From assembly GCF_003996855.1 (NCBI RefSeq), contig NZ_NRQY01000002.1, positions 131,236 through 195,235 of the forward strand: a stretch of DNA of 64,000 nucleotides, given 5' to 3'. Below are positions 37,841-47,518 of the stretch, one piece after another; position 1 is the stretch's first letter, and every line of letters starts with the position of its first letter. The notes beneath the pieces are model-generated. The model saw only the letters and a program-made list of their open reading frames with translations. It was not told the DNA's origin and made no database searches. This DNA is from Morganella morganii (GTDB lineage: Bacteria > Pseudomonadota > Gammaproteobacteria > Enterobacterales > Enterobacteriaceae). The position numbers were made by a program, and so were the translations under genes.

Positions 37841-40800
37841 ATGAATACTATTTATCGTATTGTATGGAGCAAGGTTCTTAATACCTGGGTTGTCGCCAGT
37901 GAACTGGCCAAAGGTAAACAAAAAACAGCATCAGGCCGCTCCCTTTCGATTTCGCAGCATTCCTCTTCCCCTCTGACCCGTTACTTTAAAATACATTTTC
38001 TGGCCGCCGCTATTCTGTCTGTATTTACCGCTCTTCCTGCTTATGCGGTCAGTCCCGCGGAATGCTCCGCAAGCAGTTCCTGCGTCAGTGTATCAACATC
38101 TGCTCAATTAAAAGATGCCCTGACAACCGGAGATAAAACAACTATTTTGTTTCTGAATGATATTAAGCTCACCAGTGACATTTATGTTAAATTGACAGAA
38201 AACACCAAGCAAAACATTATTATTGATGGTGGCGGATATAAACTGGATACCGGAACGTATTCTTTTAACTTTAATAGTCTTAACAATGCAAACTGGGCAA
38301 ATGACAGTACCTTTACTGTCAGTAATTTATCAGGATTATTAAGTTCTACCTCAGGTGGTTACTATATTTTTAAAACTGATACGAACTCATCAACAAAAAT
38401 TAATATTATTCTGGATGATATCGGTTCCGTTACCGACAGTATGATTGCTGTTCTGGGTGGTATGGGCAGCGGTATCACGCAGAATACAAGCAGTGAGCTG
38501 ACCTTCGGTAATATAACCTCCCCGATTGATCTGACTTTCGGCACCAACCATCAGCTTGCTCAGGCAAACAAAATTAATTTTACCGGTAAATTAGTCATCA
38601 ATGCCACGACAGGTTCCTACCCGGCCGTCTTCTGGTCGAATGCCTCTCCGGCAGAAAGTATTATTCGTTTTACCGCCGATGCCGATGTCAGTATAAAAAC
38701 ACCAAACCTGACCAATGGTGCAGGATCAAGTAATAAGCATTATCAATATCTGATGGATGATGGCGCAGCGTTTTCCTTAACATCTGATCAAAATATTTTT
38801 GGCAGCGATAATAACGGTCTTGTGCTGGGCTCCTATGACCCGATCAATGGTTTTGGTAAAGGGGTTTCACTCCGTATCGCGCGGTTCAACGGTACTAACC
38901 TGACTGCCGGTGATGGCGTCAGTAACAGCGGTGGCATCAGCACCGGGTACTACAACGGCCCGGCAGGAAATAAAGATGTGGTATTTAACCTTGCGGATGG
39001 CTCACTGATTAATATCAGCGGTGCAGCAAGTAACGGTATCCTTGCCACAAAAACCGGAGCAGGAAACAGCAGTAATATTTATATTGCCTCCGGTGGGGAA
39101 CTGATTACCGGGACCGGGATCAGCGCCGCACACGCCGGGAGCGGTAATATCGTACTGGAAAATAAAACCGGCGGTAAAATAACGGCGGCTACCGGTATGA
39201 AAGCCGTTCACAGCGGAACAGGTTCCGCATCGCTGGCGAACCACGGTGATATCATCAGCACAGCGAATGGCATCAGTGTTTCATCAACGAATCAGCAGAC
39301 AATTAATATTGATAATACCGGCGGTAATATCAGTGCCTCTGCGGGTAATGCCGTTGAATCGTTACTGAAAGCACAAATCAATATGATCGGCGGTATCATT
39401 AATACCAGTGGCAGCGCTGCTGCATTTAAACTGAATGATGGTGCTCACCAGCTCACCGATATCACCGTTAATCTGAACGGCACCGGTAATATGTTTGTGA
39501 AAACAGCAGCGGCACAAGCTGCCCTGACCAGCGTCACGCTGAATGTCCTTGCCGGCACCGGATTATCTGATATCAGCGGACTGACATTTAAAGCCGGTCA
39601 GAATGGTAATAACACGATCAATGTGAACGGTACCGGTACCGGTATTGCCCTGACTAACACCAGTTTATCCGGACTGAACAGCGATGCACTTGATATCAAC
39701 GTCAAAGGTGCGGGTAAAGGGATTGTCACCACAGGCGGTGGTGTTGATCTGAGCAATAGTAAACTGACCGTAAATGTGACCGGGACCGGGGGAACGGCGC
39801 TGAGTATTGCCGACGGCGGCAGCAATAATATCACCACCATTGGTCAGAATATTCAGCTGAATGCCGCTGGGGCGACAGCACTTAGCTTTACCGGTACAGC
39901 GGCGCGTACACTGATCAATAACGGTACTATCGGCGGGGATGTAAAATTTGCCGGTAACGCCGCTCAGACTATAACGAATAACGGCACGCTTTCCGGCTCC
40001 CTGACCACAGGAAACGGTAACGATATACTGACGCTGGGTGCCGGCTCAAAAAGCACCGGCGCTATCAATCTGGGTAACGGCAACAACCAGGTAAACATTG
40101 ATAACGGAGCGGGTATCCACTCTGTCACAACCGGCAGCGGTGATGATGTTTTCACACTGAATAATCTGACTCAGGGAAGTTCCTATCTGGGTGATATTGA
40201 CTCGGGCAGCGGAAATAACACGCTTAACTTTAATCACTCCTCCGATACGCTGCAAAATGAAACAACGCTCCGCGGATTCAGCAAAATTAACCTGAATGAC
40301 AGTGATATTACGCTCGCCGCAGACAGTAACATCAGCGACGGTGAAATCCTGCTGGATCAGGGCAGCAAACTGCAATTTGGTAATACCTTTAACGGTATTC
40401 TGAACGCGTCTCTCGGACACCTCGCTGCCGGTGACGGTAATGCGGTAGTCGGTAACAATGCGGCAGTCACATTAAGCAAAGCAAATACGTTTACAGGAAA
40501 CTGGCTTATTGCTCAGGGCGGGACACTGAATGCCGGAAACAGCAACCAGCTGACCGGAAGTTCACTGGCTGTGGACGGCACGCTGAATCTTACCGGAATC
40601 AGTGAGCTGAATAATGCCCTGACCGGCAGCGGTAAGCTGGCAGTTGATGGCGGCGGCAACAACTTCAGGTTTGGCGCACTTACCGGAAATGCGTATACCG
40701 GTCATGTCCAGCTGAAAAATGTACTATTTTTACTTTCCGGCCAGAATACCCAATCTCTGGCACTCGCTTCTCTTATCAACAGCAGCGGGACAACCATAAC

Positions 40801-41755
40801 CGCCGGAAGCGGAGAACAGGTTATCGGTAATCTGGATCTCAACGGCGGAACAACGCAATTTACCGGGGACGGAAAAATTGCAACAGGGACATTAAACGTC
40901 AGCAGTAACGGGATTATTCAGGTTGACCCTGTACTGAATGCCGCCGGTAATATCCTGGATTCAGATACCGGAATAAGCAGTCAGCTTATCAGCAGTAACA
41001 ATACTCTGACAGCAGACGAACTGGCACGGCTTTCCTTACAGGATCTCTCCGGTAATGCGTTGCAGAACAATGTAACATCCGCCATTATTCAGAATGGCGA
41101 AACCGTTGCCGATGGCCTATATAACTATGCCTTGTCAGGTGCGGGAACCGGGCTGAGCCTGTCATCACAGCTGGATAGTCTGAATCTGCTGGCCGGGAAA
41201 GTGCTGACACTATCCACACAAGGGGCGGTTAACAGCGATAAGACATTAACCGCACGACTGAGCGGCACCGGTGTACTGGCAATTGAAGCCGGCTCAGAAA
41301 CACTCACAATAAATAATTCTGGTAATAATTATACCGGTAATACCGTCGTCCGTACGGGGACGCTGGCACTGGGCAGTGACAACGCCCTCGGTCAGACCTC
41401 ATCTCTGAAGGTGAACGCTAACGCCGCAGCAGATCTGGCGGGTCATACCCAGACCACCGGCGCGCTGGAAAACGCCGGGCTGGTGACAACCGGTAATGGC
41501 GGTGTGCTGAACAGCGGCGTGATGACCAACAGCGGCCTGACAGGCACCACACAGATCGGCGGAAACGCCTCCGTCACCCTGCGTGACAGCGGCACCCTCG
41601 GCACTGCGGCGGTCGATGTCGCCGGCACCCTGAATCTGCTGGCGGATAACCTGATACTCGCAAATACCCTCAGCGGCAACGGGCAGGTCAGCACACAGGC
41701 GGCGGTCACCCTCAGCGGCGATAACAGCCGCTTCACCGGCGAACACCACCTGTGA
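37841..41755 (+). CDS. AIDA-type autotransporter adhesin, N-terminal part (frameshifted)
   Basis: About 1,304 residues that make up the first half of a giant type Va autotransporter. The start MNTIYRIVWSKVLNTWVVAS is the extended signal peptide region; the hydrophobic core ends at ALPAYA (about residue 69). Then comes a passenger of beta-helical type, rich in Gly, Asn, Ser and Thr, with recurring GNG…ISG and SGSGKL-like motifs. Reading stops at TGA 41753-41755 in mid-passenger, and there is no barrel in this frame. The ATG was chosen because it begins the ESPR; an open frame 21 codons longer has no support. Secreted alone, this part would lack an outer-membrane anchor. Confidence 0.85.
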   Translation: MNTIYRIVWSKVLNTWVVASELAKGKQKTASGRSLSISQHSSSPLTRYFKIHFLAAAILSVFTALPAYAVSPAECSASSSCVSVSTSAQLKDALTTGDKTTILFLNDIKLTSDIYVKLTENTKQNIIIDGGGYKLDTGTYSFNFNSLNNANWANDSTFTVSNLSGLLSSTSGGYYIFKTDTNSSTKINIILDDIGSVTDSMIAVLGGMGSGITQNTSSELTFGNITSPIDLTFGTNHQLAQANKINFTGKLVINATTGSYPAVFWSNASPAESIIRFTADADVSIKTPNLTNGAGSSNKHYQYLMDDGAAFSLTSDQNIFGSDNNGLVLGSYDPINGFGKGVSLRIARFNGTNLTAGDGVSNSGGISTGYYNGPAGNKDVVFNLADGSLINISGAASNGILATKTGAGNSSNIYIASGGELITGTGISAAHAGSGNIVLENKTGGKITAATGMKAVHSGTGSASLANHGDIISTANGISVSSTNQQTINIDNTGGNISASAGNAVESLLKAQINMIGGIINTSGSAAAFKLNDGAHQLTDITVNLNGTGNMFVKTAAAQAALTSVTLNVLAGTGLSDISGLTFKAGQNGNNTINVNGTGTGIALTNTSLSGLNSDALDINVKGAGKGIVTTGGGVDLSNSKLTVNVTGTGGTALSIADGGSNNITTIGQNIQLNAAGATALSFTGTAARTLINNGTIGGDVKFAGNAAQTITNNGTLSGSLTTGNGNDILTLGAGSKSTGAINLGNGNNQVNIDNGAGIHSVTTGSGDDVFTLNNLTQGSSYLGDIDSGSGNNTLNFNHSSDTLQNETTLRGFSKINLNDSDITLAADSNISDGEILLDQGSKLQFGNTFNGILNASLGHLAAGDGNAVVGNNAAVTLSKANTFTGNWLIAQGGTLNAGNSNQLTGSSLAVDGTLNLTGISELNNALTGSGKLAVDGGGNNFRFGALTGNAYTGHVQLKNVLFLLSGQNTQSLALASLINSSGTTITAGSGEQVIGNLDLNGGTTQFTGDGKIATGTLNVSSNGIIQVDPVLNAAGNILDSDTGISSQLISSNNTLTADELARLSLQDLSGNALQNNVTSAIIQNGETVADGLYNYALSGAGTGLSLSSQLDSLNLLAGKVLTLSTQGAVNSDKTLTARLSGTGVLAIEAGSETLTINNSGNNYTGNTVVRTGTLALGSDNALGQTSSLKVNANAAADLAGHTQTTGALENAGLVTTGNGGVLNSGVMTNSGLTGTTQIGGNASVTLRDSGTLGTAAVDVAGTLNLLADNLILANTLSGNGQVSTQAAVTLSGDNSRFTGEHHL

Positions 41756-44700
41756 ACGGCAGCGGAAAACTGACCGTATCACAGGCACAGAATCTGGGCG
41801 CAGACAGTGCCACGGTTCACCTCGATGCCGCCGGTGCCGCGCTGGTTCTCAGTAACCTGAGCGGCAGTATTCACAATGCCCTGTACGGCGTCAGCGGCAC
41901 CACCGTCGCTGTCACCGGCGGCAGCAACGCAGTAATGACCGCGGATAACAGCCATTTTCTCGGTAACTGGCGGGTCAGCGGTAACAGCCTGTTGAGTGTT
42001 GCCGCAGAGAACAATCTCGGCAAAGATGCCGGTGTGACGCTGAGCGGCAGCAGCGATACCCTGCAACTGGCGGGTTATCAGGGGATTTTTGCCAACAGTG
42101 TCAGCGGCAGCGGTCAGCTCAGCCTGACCGGCAGTGCTGCGGTTACCCTCGACAGCACACAGCAACTCGGTGCTGACCTGGCTGTGGGGATCGCGGACAA
42201 CAGCGCCCTGACCCTCAGTGACCTGGCCGGATTTGACCACGTCCTGACCGGCAGCGGCACCCTGAATATCCATCGCGGCAACGCATCGGATACCTTTGAT
42301 TTCGGCAGCAAAACCGGCACCGCCTTTGCCGGAAATGTCAGCCTGAAAAACACCGGATTTGTTCTGGATAACCTGAATACATCGGCTCTGACAAAGGCAA
42401 CACTGATCCTTTCAGAAGGAAGCGTTACCGCCGTTTCTGACGGCGTTCAGAAAATCGGTGGCCTGACCATGAACGGTGGTGCATTAGCCTTTAATAATAT
42501 CGTGGATTACAGCGGTGAATTCCGCTCGGAAGGTACCATTGAGGCAGGTTCTATTGATGTTACCGGCGGTGGTGAGATTCGGGCTAAATTACCGGGTAAT
42601 GTGACGCCGGGACTGGAGGGCATGTCACTTCTGGAACTGGATGAAGGATCGGTCATTGTCAGTCTGGCCTCAGGGCAGGCAAAAGGCTCAGGCAGTGAAC
42701 TGACGCTGACTGATGAAAATGGCCGGCCTCTGAGTCAGGATGTCTATGCGGATATTTCAAATACCGGCTCAACAGTGGCATCCGCAAAAGGGACGTTTAA
42801 TTACGGACTGACGACCGGCGCGCAGTATGACGGCCTTTATATTAACTACGGTCTGAAAGCTCTGGAGTTACTGGCAACCGGCGATGATGCACTGAAGCTG
42901 GAAGCGACGGCCGCCAAAAACGGAACACAGTCCAACGGGCTATCCGCGCTGGTATCCGGCAGTGGTGACCTGGTATTTGCGGCTGCGGATGACGATGCGG
43001 TTGCCTCTCTGTCGAACGGCAAAAACAGTTACACCGGTGCAACGATTGTCCGCAAAGGGCATCTTCGTGCCGATGCGGACGGTGCGCTGGGACAGACATC
43101 AGAGCTGGCACTGGCAGACGGAACATCTGCGGATATGAACCAGACACGCCAGACCATCGGTGCATTAAATACAGAGGAAGGCAGTACTCTGCTGCTGAAT
43201 GACGGCCATCTGACGATTCAGAACGGCGGAACGGCAGCCGGGCAGCTCAGTGGTAAAGGTGAGCTGAACCTGAACGGCGGTGAACTGACCCTTGCTCAGG
43301 CGAATAATGCGCTGAATGCCACTGTGAATATTGCCGCTGCCGCACAGGCTAATCTCAGCTCGGTAACCGGACTGGGGCTCGGCGATATCCGCAATGACGG
43401 TAAACTGGTTCTCAGTAATACACAGGGAAATTTTACCAATAATCTCAGAGGACAGACCGGGCGGGTGGATTTAATCAATAACAGTGCTGTACACCTGAGC
43501 GGCGACAACCGTCAGTATAACGGCCTGTTCTCGACCACAGCGGGATCATCGCTTACCGCTTCGCATGCCGATCAGCTCGGAAACAGTAACGTGCTGAATG
43601 ACGGGGTATTGCATCTGAACACAGATACCACCTGGATCTTTGCGAATCAGGTCAGCGGCAGCGGCGACATTATTAAGGACGGCAAAGGCACGCTGCAACT
43701 GACTGACAGTCATGTTTCGGCGGGTAACACACTGGTCGAAAACGGATTATTACAGTTCGGCGGTGATAAACCGGTGACATCAGTCACTGTCGGCGATATG
43801 GCCGGCTATCGTAACCCGGTCGTCACAGTGACAGATAATGTTGTCAGCCTGACCAGTAACGTTTCTGTCAGCAGTCAGGGGGCCATCGGAGGTTACGGAC
43901 GCGTTAACGGCAATGTCAGCAACGCCGGACGCATCATCATGCCGCATGCACTGACCGGTAACAGTTTTGCTGATTTCACCATTAACGGCAACTACAGCGG
44001 TAAAGACGGCAGCATGCTGATTTTTGACACGGTACTGGCCGGTGATAACGCCGCGACAGACCGTCTGGTGATCACCGGTGATGCGGACGGCAGCAGTAAA
44101 GTCAGTATCAATAATATCGGCGGTCACGGTGGTGATACGGCTGAAGGTATTAAGATTATTGATATTGCCGGGCGCTCCGGTGCGAACTTTGAGCTGGAAG
44201 GCCGGGTGGTAGCCGGTGCTTATGAGTATCACCTGTATCAGGGCAGTACCTCCGCACCGGGTGACGGAAACTGGTATTTACGGACTGAAAACCCGGATCG
44301 TCCGGAAGCCGGAAGCTACACCGCAAACCTGGCAGCGGCAAATACAATGTTTGTCAGCAGTATGGCCGACCGCAGTGGTGAAACCTGGTATACCGACATC
44401 ATGACCGGAGAGAAGAAAGCAACGTCCATGTGGTTACGTACCGCCGGAAGTCATAATCGTTCCCGCGATAACAGCGGTATGCTGAAAACACAGGATAACC
44501 GCTTTGTGACCCAGTTTGGCGGCGATGTTGCCCGGTGGAGTGGTAATGGCAGTGATCTGTGGCGTACGGGCCTGATGGCCGGTTATGCCCGCAGTCATAA
44601 CTCGTCGGTGACTTCCGGCAGCAATGCCCGCTCAAAAGGAACCAGTGACGGCTATAATATCGGCCTGTACGGAACCTGGTTTGCCGACAGTCAGACCCGC

Positions 44701-45276
44701 ACCGGCGCTTACGCGGATAGCTGGGTACAGTACAGCTGGTTCCGTAACGAAGTGAATGGTGAAGGGCTGAATACAGAGAAGTATGATTCCAAAGGCTTTA
44801 CTGCCTCACTTGAAGGAGGTTATATCCTGAAAGCGGGCGAAAGTCAGAATCATCAGTTCTGGATTCAGCCAAAAGCACAGGCTGTCTGGATGGGAGTCAA
44901 AGCTGATGACCATACAGAAGCATCGAATACCCGTATTTCCGGTAACGGTGACGGTAATATTCAGACCCGGCTGGGTGTCAAAGCCTTTATGACACAGTCT
45001 TCACAGGAACGCGGGGAAGATGATCAGTTATTCAAACCGTATGCTGAACTGACCTGGATTCATAACAGCAAAGATTTCGGCACGACACTGACCCATGAAA
45101 CCACCGGAAGTTATACGGTGAAACAAGGGGGTGCCGCGAATATTGCAGAAGTGAAACTGGGTATGGAAGGCAATGCGTCTCCGCAACTGAATATGTGGGG
45201 GAACGTGACACAGCAGGTCGGGGATAAAGGTTACAGTGATACCTCGGTTACGCTCGGTGTAAAATATAATTTCTGA
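41752..45276 (+). CDS. AIDA-type autotransporter adhesin, C-terminal part with barrel (frameshifted)
   Basis: 1,174 residues continuing the passenger (SGSGQLSLTGSAAVTLDS, GELNLNGGELTLAQANNALN) and ending in the autotransporter barrel. The autochaperone-like region and linker come before about 870. The barrel follows (MWLRTAGSHNRSRDNSGM to KYNF), with the terminal Phe needed for outer-membrane insertion. A GTG overlaps the upstream stop as GTGA, but there is no ribosome binding site and no signal peptide, so separate translation would give no exported protein. A one-base change near 41750 would restore a single protein of about 2,480 residues. The upstream half has the signal peptide. Confidence 0.85.
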   Translation: MNGSGKLTVSQAQNLGADSATVHLDAAGAALVLSNLSGSIHNALYGVSGTTVAVTGGSNAVMTADNSHFLGNWRVSGNSLLSVAAENNLGKDAGVTLSGSSDTLQLAGYQGIFANSVSGSGQLSLTGSAAVTLDSTQQLGADLAVGIADNSALTLSDLAGFDHVLTGSGTLNIHRGNASDTFDFGSKTGTAFAGNVSLKNTGFVLDNLNTSALTKATLILSEGSVTAVSDGVQKIGGLTMNGGALAFNNIVDYSGEFRSEGTIEAGSIDVTGGGEIRAKLPGNVTPGLEGMSLLELDEGSVIVSLASGQAKGSGSELTLTDENGRPLSQDVYADISNTGSTVASAKGTFNYGLTTGAQYDGLYINYGLKALELLATGDDALKLEATAAKNGTQSNGLSALVSGSGDLVFAAADDDAVASLSNGKNSYTGATIVRKGHLRADADGALGQTSELALADGTSADMNQTRQTIGALNTEEGSTLLLNDGHLTIQNGGTAAGQLSGKGELNLNGGELTLAQANNALNATVNIAAAAQANLSSVTGLGLGDIRNDGKLVLSNTQGNFTNNLRGQTGRVDLINNSAVHLSGDNRQYNGLFSTTAGSSLTASHADQLGNSNVLNDGVLHLNTDTTWIFANQVSGSGDIIKDGKGTLQLTDSHVSAGNTLVENGLLQFGGDKPVTSVTVGDMAGYRNPVVTVTDNVVSLTSNVSVSSQGAIGGYGRVNGNVSNAGRIIMPHALTGNSFADFTINGNYSGKDGSMLIFDTVLAGDNAATDRLVITGDADGSSKVSINNIGGHGGDTAEGIKIIDIAGRSGANFELEGRVVAGAYEYHLYQGSTSAPGDGNWYLRTENPDRPEAGSYTANLAAANTMFVSSMADRSGETWYTDIMTGEKKATSMWLRTAGSHNRSRDNSGMLKTQDNRFVTQFGGDVARWSGNGSDLWRTGLMAGYARSHNSSVTSGSNARSKGTSDGYNIGLYGTWFADSQTRTGAYADSWVQYSWFRNEVNGEGLNTEKYDSKGFTASLEGGYILKAGESQNHQFWIQPKAQAVWMGVKADDHTEASNTRISGNGDGNIQTRLGVKAFMTQSSQERGEDDQLFKPYAELTWIHNSKDFGTTLTHETTGSYTVKQGGAANIAEVKLGMEGNASPQLNMWGNVTQQVGDKGYSDTSVTLGVKYNF

Positions 45277-45301
45277 TAAGCGCGCCGTAACGGCAAACTG
45301 A

Positions 45302-45345
45302 AAAGCCCCCGATAGCCGGAAACCGGTTATCGGGGGCTTTTTTTA
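45302..45345. terminator. Bidirectional terminator
   Basis: AAAAGCCCCCGATA and TATCGGGGGCTTTTTTT form a long GC-rich stem between the autotransporter and the convergent DUF817 gene. A-run and T-run on both sides allow function in both directions. Confidence 0.88.
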
Positions 45346-46182
45346 TCTGACCACCAGAATCGTGGCTTTGATATGCTTGAGATACGCCACAATCGTAAAT
45401 GTCACAATCACCAGCAGCGACCAGGATGCCCATTTCCCGGCATGCACGGTCGCCCACGCCCCGATCTGGTTCGGATACTGCCAGACGCCGAAAAAGGTGC
45501 CGAAGTTTTCCGCCAGCCAGATAAAAAAGCCGATCAGCACAAAACTCAGCAATAGCGGCATCTTGCGCTCTTTATCATACGGTGTGAAATACACCATAGT
45601 CCGCGCATACAACCCGAGAATAAACGCAGTGAGATACCAGCGGTAATCACCGATAAAGTGATGGGCAAAGAAATTCACATAAATCGCCAGCGCAATAAGC
45701 GTAGCCAGCCAGTACGGCGGAAAATTTTCAATCCGGACATTCAGAAAACGCCAGGCCTGAATGACATAACTGCCGACAGCCGCATACATAAACCCGGTGA
45801 ATAACGGCACATTCCATAATTTGGTATACGCCGCATCGGGATAACTCCATGAACCGATAGCGGATGATGTCTTGAACAACTCCATGACAAAACCGACCAC
45901 ATGGAAAATACAGATGGCTTTCAGTTCATCCGTGGTTTCCAGCTTTTTCCACACCATAACGGCCTGAAACAGCACCGCCAGGATCAGAAGAAAATCATAG
46001 CGGGGAACCCCGGCCACACCAGTGGCAGGCACCAGAAAAAGGGCAAGAAAAAAGAACGCCGCAAACAGGCACGCCCGCGCCTCTTTCAGGCCGAAAAACC
46101 AGAATTCAAGAACAAACCGGCGCCAGCCGGTCAGAGATGAGTGTTTCTGTGCCAGCAGAAAGGTATCAAAGCGGTCAAGCAT
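45343..46182 (-). CDS. DUF817 family membrane protein
   Basis: A 279-residue protein with about eight hydrophobic segments. The regions GSWSYPDAAYTKLWNVPLFTG and ENFGTFFGVWQYPNQIGAW are characteristic of DUF817 (B. subtilis YoaT-like). The function is unknown; the conserved Trp, Tyr and Glu residues near the membrane surface suggest an active or ligand site. It ends inside the shared terminator and starts 22 bases before the end of tusA, in the same direction. Confidence 0.82.
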   Translation of the reverse strand: MLDRFDTFLLAQKHSSLTGWRRFVLEFWFFGLKEARACLFAAFFFLALFLVPATGVAGVPRYDFLLILAVLFQAVMVWKKLETTDELKAICIFHVVGFVMELFKTSSAIGSWSYPDAAYTKLWNVPLFTGFMYAAVGSYVIQAWRFLNVRIENFPPYWLATLIALAIYVNFFAHHFIGDYRWYLTAFILGLYARTMVYFTPYDKERKMPLLLSFVLIGFFIWLAENFGTFFGVWQYPNQIGAWATVHAGKWASWSLLVIVTFTIVAYLKHIKATILVVR

Positions 46183-46204
46183 GGTTCAGTCCCTGAAGGA
46201 AGGA

Positions 46205-46462
46205 TTACAGCGCGCTCTCTTTTTTGCGGATCAGATAGCGGTACGGCACGGTTTCAGCTTCCTGAGCCACCAGCTCATGCTCCATAAAACGGCAGAATCC
46301 CGGAATATCCCGTGTGGTCGCCGGATCATCCGCCACCACCAGCAAAACCTCACCGGTATTCATCCCGCGGATGGTTTTGCGCACCAGCATCACCGGCTCC
46401 GGGCAGCGCAGCCCGAGTGTGTCGAGTGTTTTATCGGCACAGGAAAAAGTATCAGACATCAT
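46205..46462 (-). CDS. tusA: TusA, sulfur-carrier protein
   Basis: An 85-residue protein that takes sulfur from IscS and passes it to TusBCD for 2-thiouridine synthesis in tRNA. The key Cys is in [16 protein letters not shown] (Cys20). The remaining small alpha/beta fold ([19 protein letters not shown]) is complete. AGGA precedes two consecutive ATG codons; either can start the protein. It is divergent from yhhQ, as in E. coli. Confidence 0.95.
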   Translation of the reverse strand: MMSDTFSCADKTLDTLGLRCPEPVMLVRKTIRGMNTGEVLLVVADDPATTRDIPGFCRFMEHELVAQEAETVPYRYLIRKKESAL

Positions 46463-46610
46463 GATTGTCCTATTAAGTAACTAATCGGGGAATTATACCG
46501 GAAATAAACGTCCTGCGCCGCTCTTGTGTTTTTAATCCTCCGGCCACTTTCCCGCAGGGAGAGTCCTTTGCTTTTGTTGCGCAAACGGCGTATTATTGCG
46601 CGCTGAGATT

Positions 46611-46643
46611 ATTGGGTTCCCTCACCCCAACCACCAAAAAGGT
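46611..46643 (+). promoter_or_regulatory. PreQ1-I type riboswitch before yhhQ
   Basis: P1 pairs TTGGG (46612-46616) with CCCAA (46626-46630). A pyrimidine-rich loop, TTCCCTCAC, lies between. The A-rich tail CCACCAAAAAGG follows, and its GG can pair with CC in the loop to close an H-type pseudoknot. This is the layout of the minimal preQ1-I aptamer. The tail AAAAAGG is also the ribosome binding site of yhhQ (ATG 46649), so ligand binding would block translation. Confidence 0.82.
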
Positions 46644-46648
46644 ACAAT

Positions 46649-47317
46649 ATGTTTGATTTATCTGTCCGCCAGCGGCGCACCGCGCTTGTCTGGTTATCAC
46701 TTTTTCACATTCTGATCATTACCTCCAGTAACTACCTGGTGCAGTTGCCGATCACGGTTTTCGGCTTCCATACCACCTGGGGAGCCTTCACGTTTCCGTT
46801 TATTTTTCTGGCAACTGATCTGACTGTCCGTATTTACGGCGCACCGCTGGCACGGCGGATTATCACCTCGGTGATGATTCCGGCACTGGCGATTTCCTAT
46901 GTGGTTTCCGCCCTGTTCTTTCAGGGGACATGGGCCGGTATTGAAGCACTGTCGCACTTCAACCTGTTTGTGGCGCGGATCGCCGCCGCCAGTTTTATGG
47001 CATATGCCCTCGGACAAATTCTTGATGTGAGTGTCTTTAACCGTCTGCGTCAGAACCGCCGCTGGTATGTGGCACCGGCAGCCGCGATGTTTGTCGGTAA
47101 TCTGATCGATACCCTCGCCTTCTTCTTTATCGCCTTCTGGCGCAGTACCGATCCGTTTATGGCGGCAAACTGGGTGGAAATTGCGCTGGTGGATTACAGT
47201 TTCAAAGTCATCATCTGCATGCTGTTCTTCCTGCCTGCTTACGGCGTACTGCTCAATCTGATCCTGCGCTCTTTTTTTGCGCAACGCGCTGACGGCTCCC
47301 TGCCCGCGCATCACTGA
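46649..47317 (+). CDS. yhhQ: YhhQ, queuosine-precursor transporter
   Basis: A 222-residue inner-membrane protein of the vitamin-uptake ECF-like family, with six spans. Characteristic segments are FPFIFLATDLTVRIYGAPLAR (about 50-70) and VGNLIDTLAFFFIAFW (about 150-165). It imports the queuine precursors preQ0 and preQ1. The riboswitch directly upstream supports this specificity and gives feedback control. Length is as in E. coli. Confidence 0.93.
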   Translation: MFDLSVRQRRTALVWLSLFHILIITSSNYLVQLPITVFGFHTTWGAFTFPFIFLATDLTVRIYGAPLARRIITSVMIPALAISYVVSALFFQGTWAGIEALSHFNLFVARIAAASFMAYALGQILDVSVFNRLRQNRRWYVAPAAAMFVGNLIDTLAFFFIAFWRSTDPFMAANWVEIALVDYSFKVIICMLFFLPAYGVLLNLILRSFFAQRADGSLPAHH

Positions 47318-47452
47318 TTGTTCATTTTTCTGACACGCAGAAGCGCTATCCTGCCTCTGCGCTGTCGTCTGTATCACATTTTCCCGATCTGCCCCCGTGT
47401 TCCCGGCCCGTACAGTGCGTCAGCTCTCACATATCCGTTCCTGTAACTGTTA

Positions 47453-47465
47453 GTCTGATTCAGAC
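47453..47465. promoter_or_regulatory. Palindrome upstream of gldA
   Basis: GTCTGATTCAGAC is a perfect 6+1+6 inverted repeat, 53 bases before the gldA start. It may be an operator; no binder can be named. Confidence 0.35.
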
Positions 47466-47518
47466 GGAATACTATCCCTCACTGACACCATAACGCGAAT
47501 GCATTCAGGAGTTTGAGT

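Noticed and set aside
41752..41755. GTGA overlap as genuine translational coupling of two autotransporter genes
   Set aside because: No Shine-Dalgarno sequence precedes the GTG, and the second product would lack a signal peptide; a frameshift is simpler.
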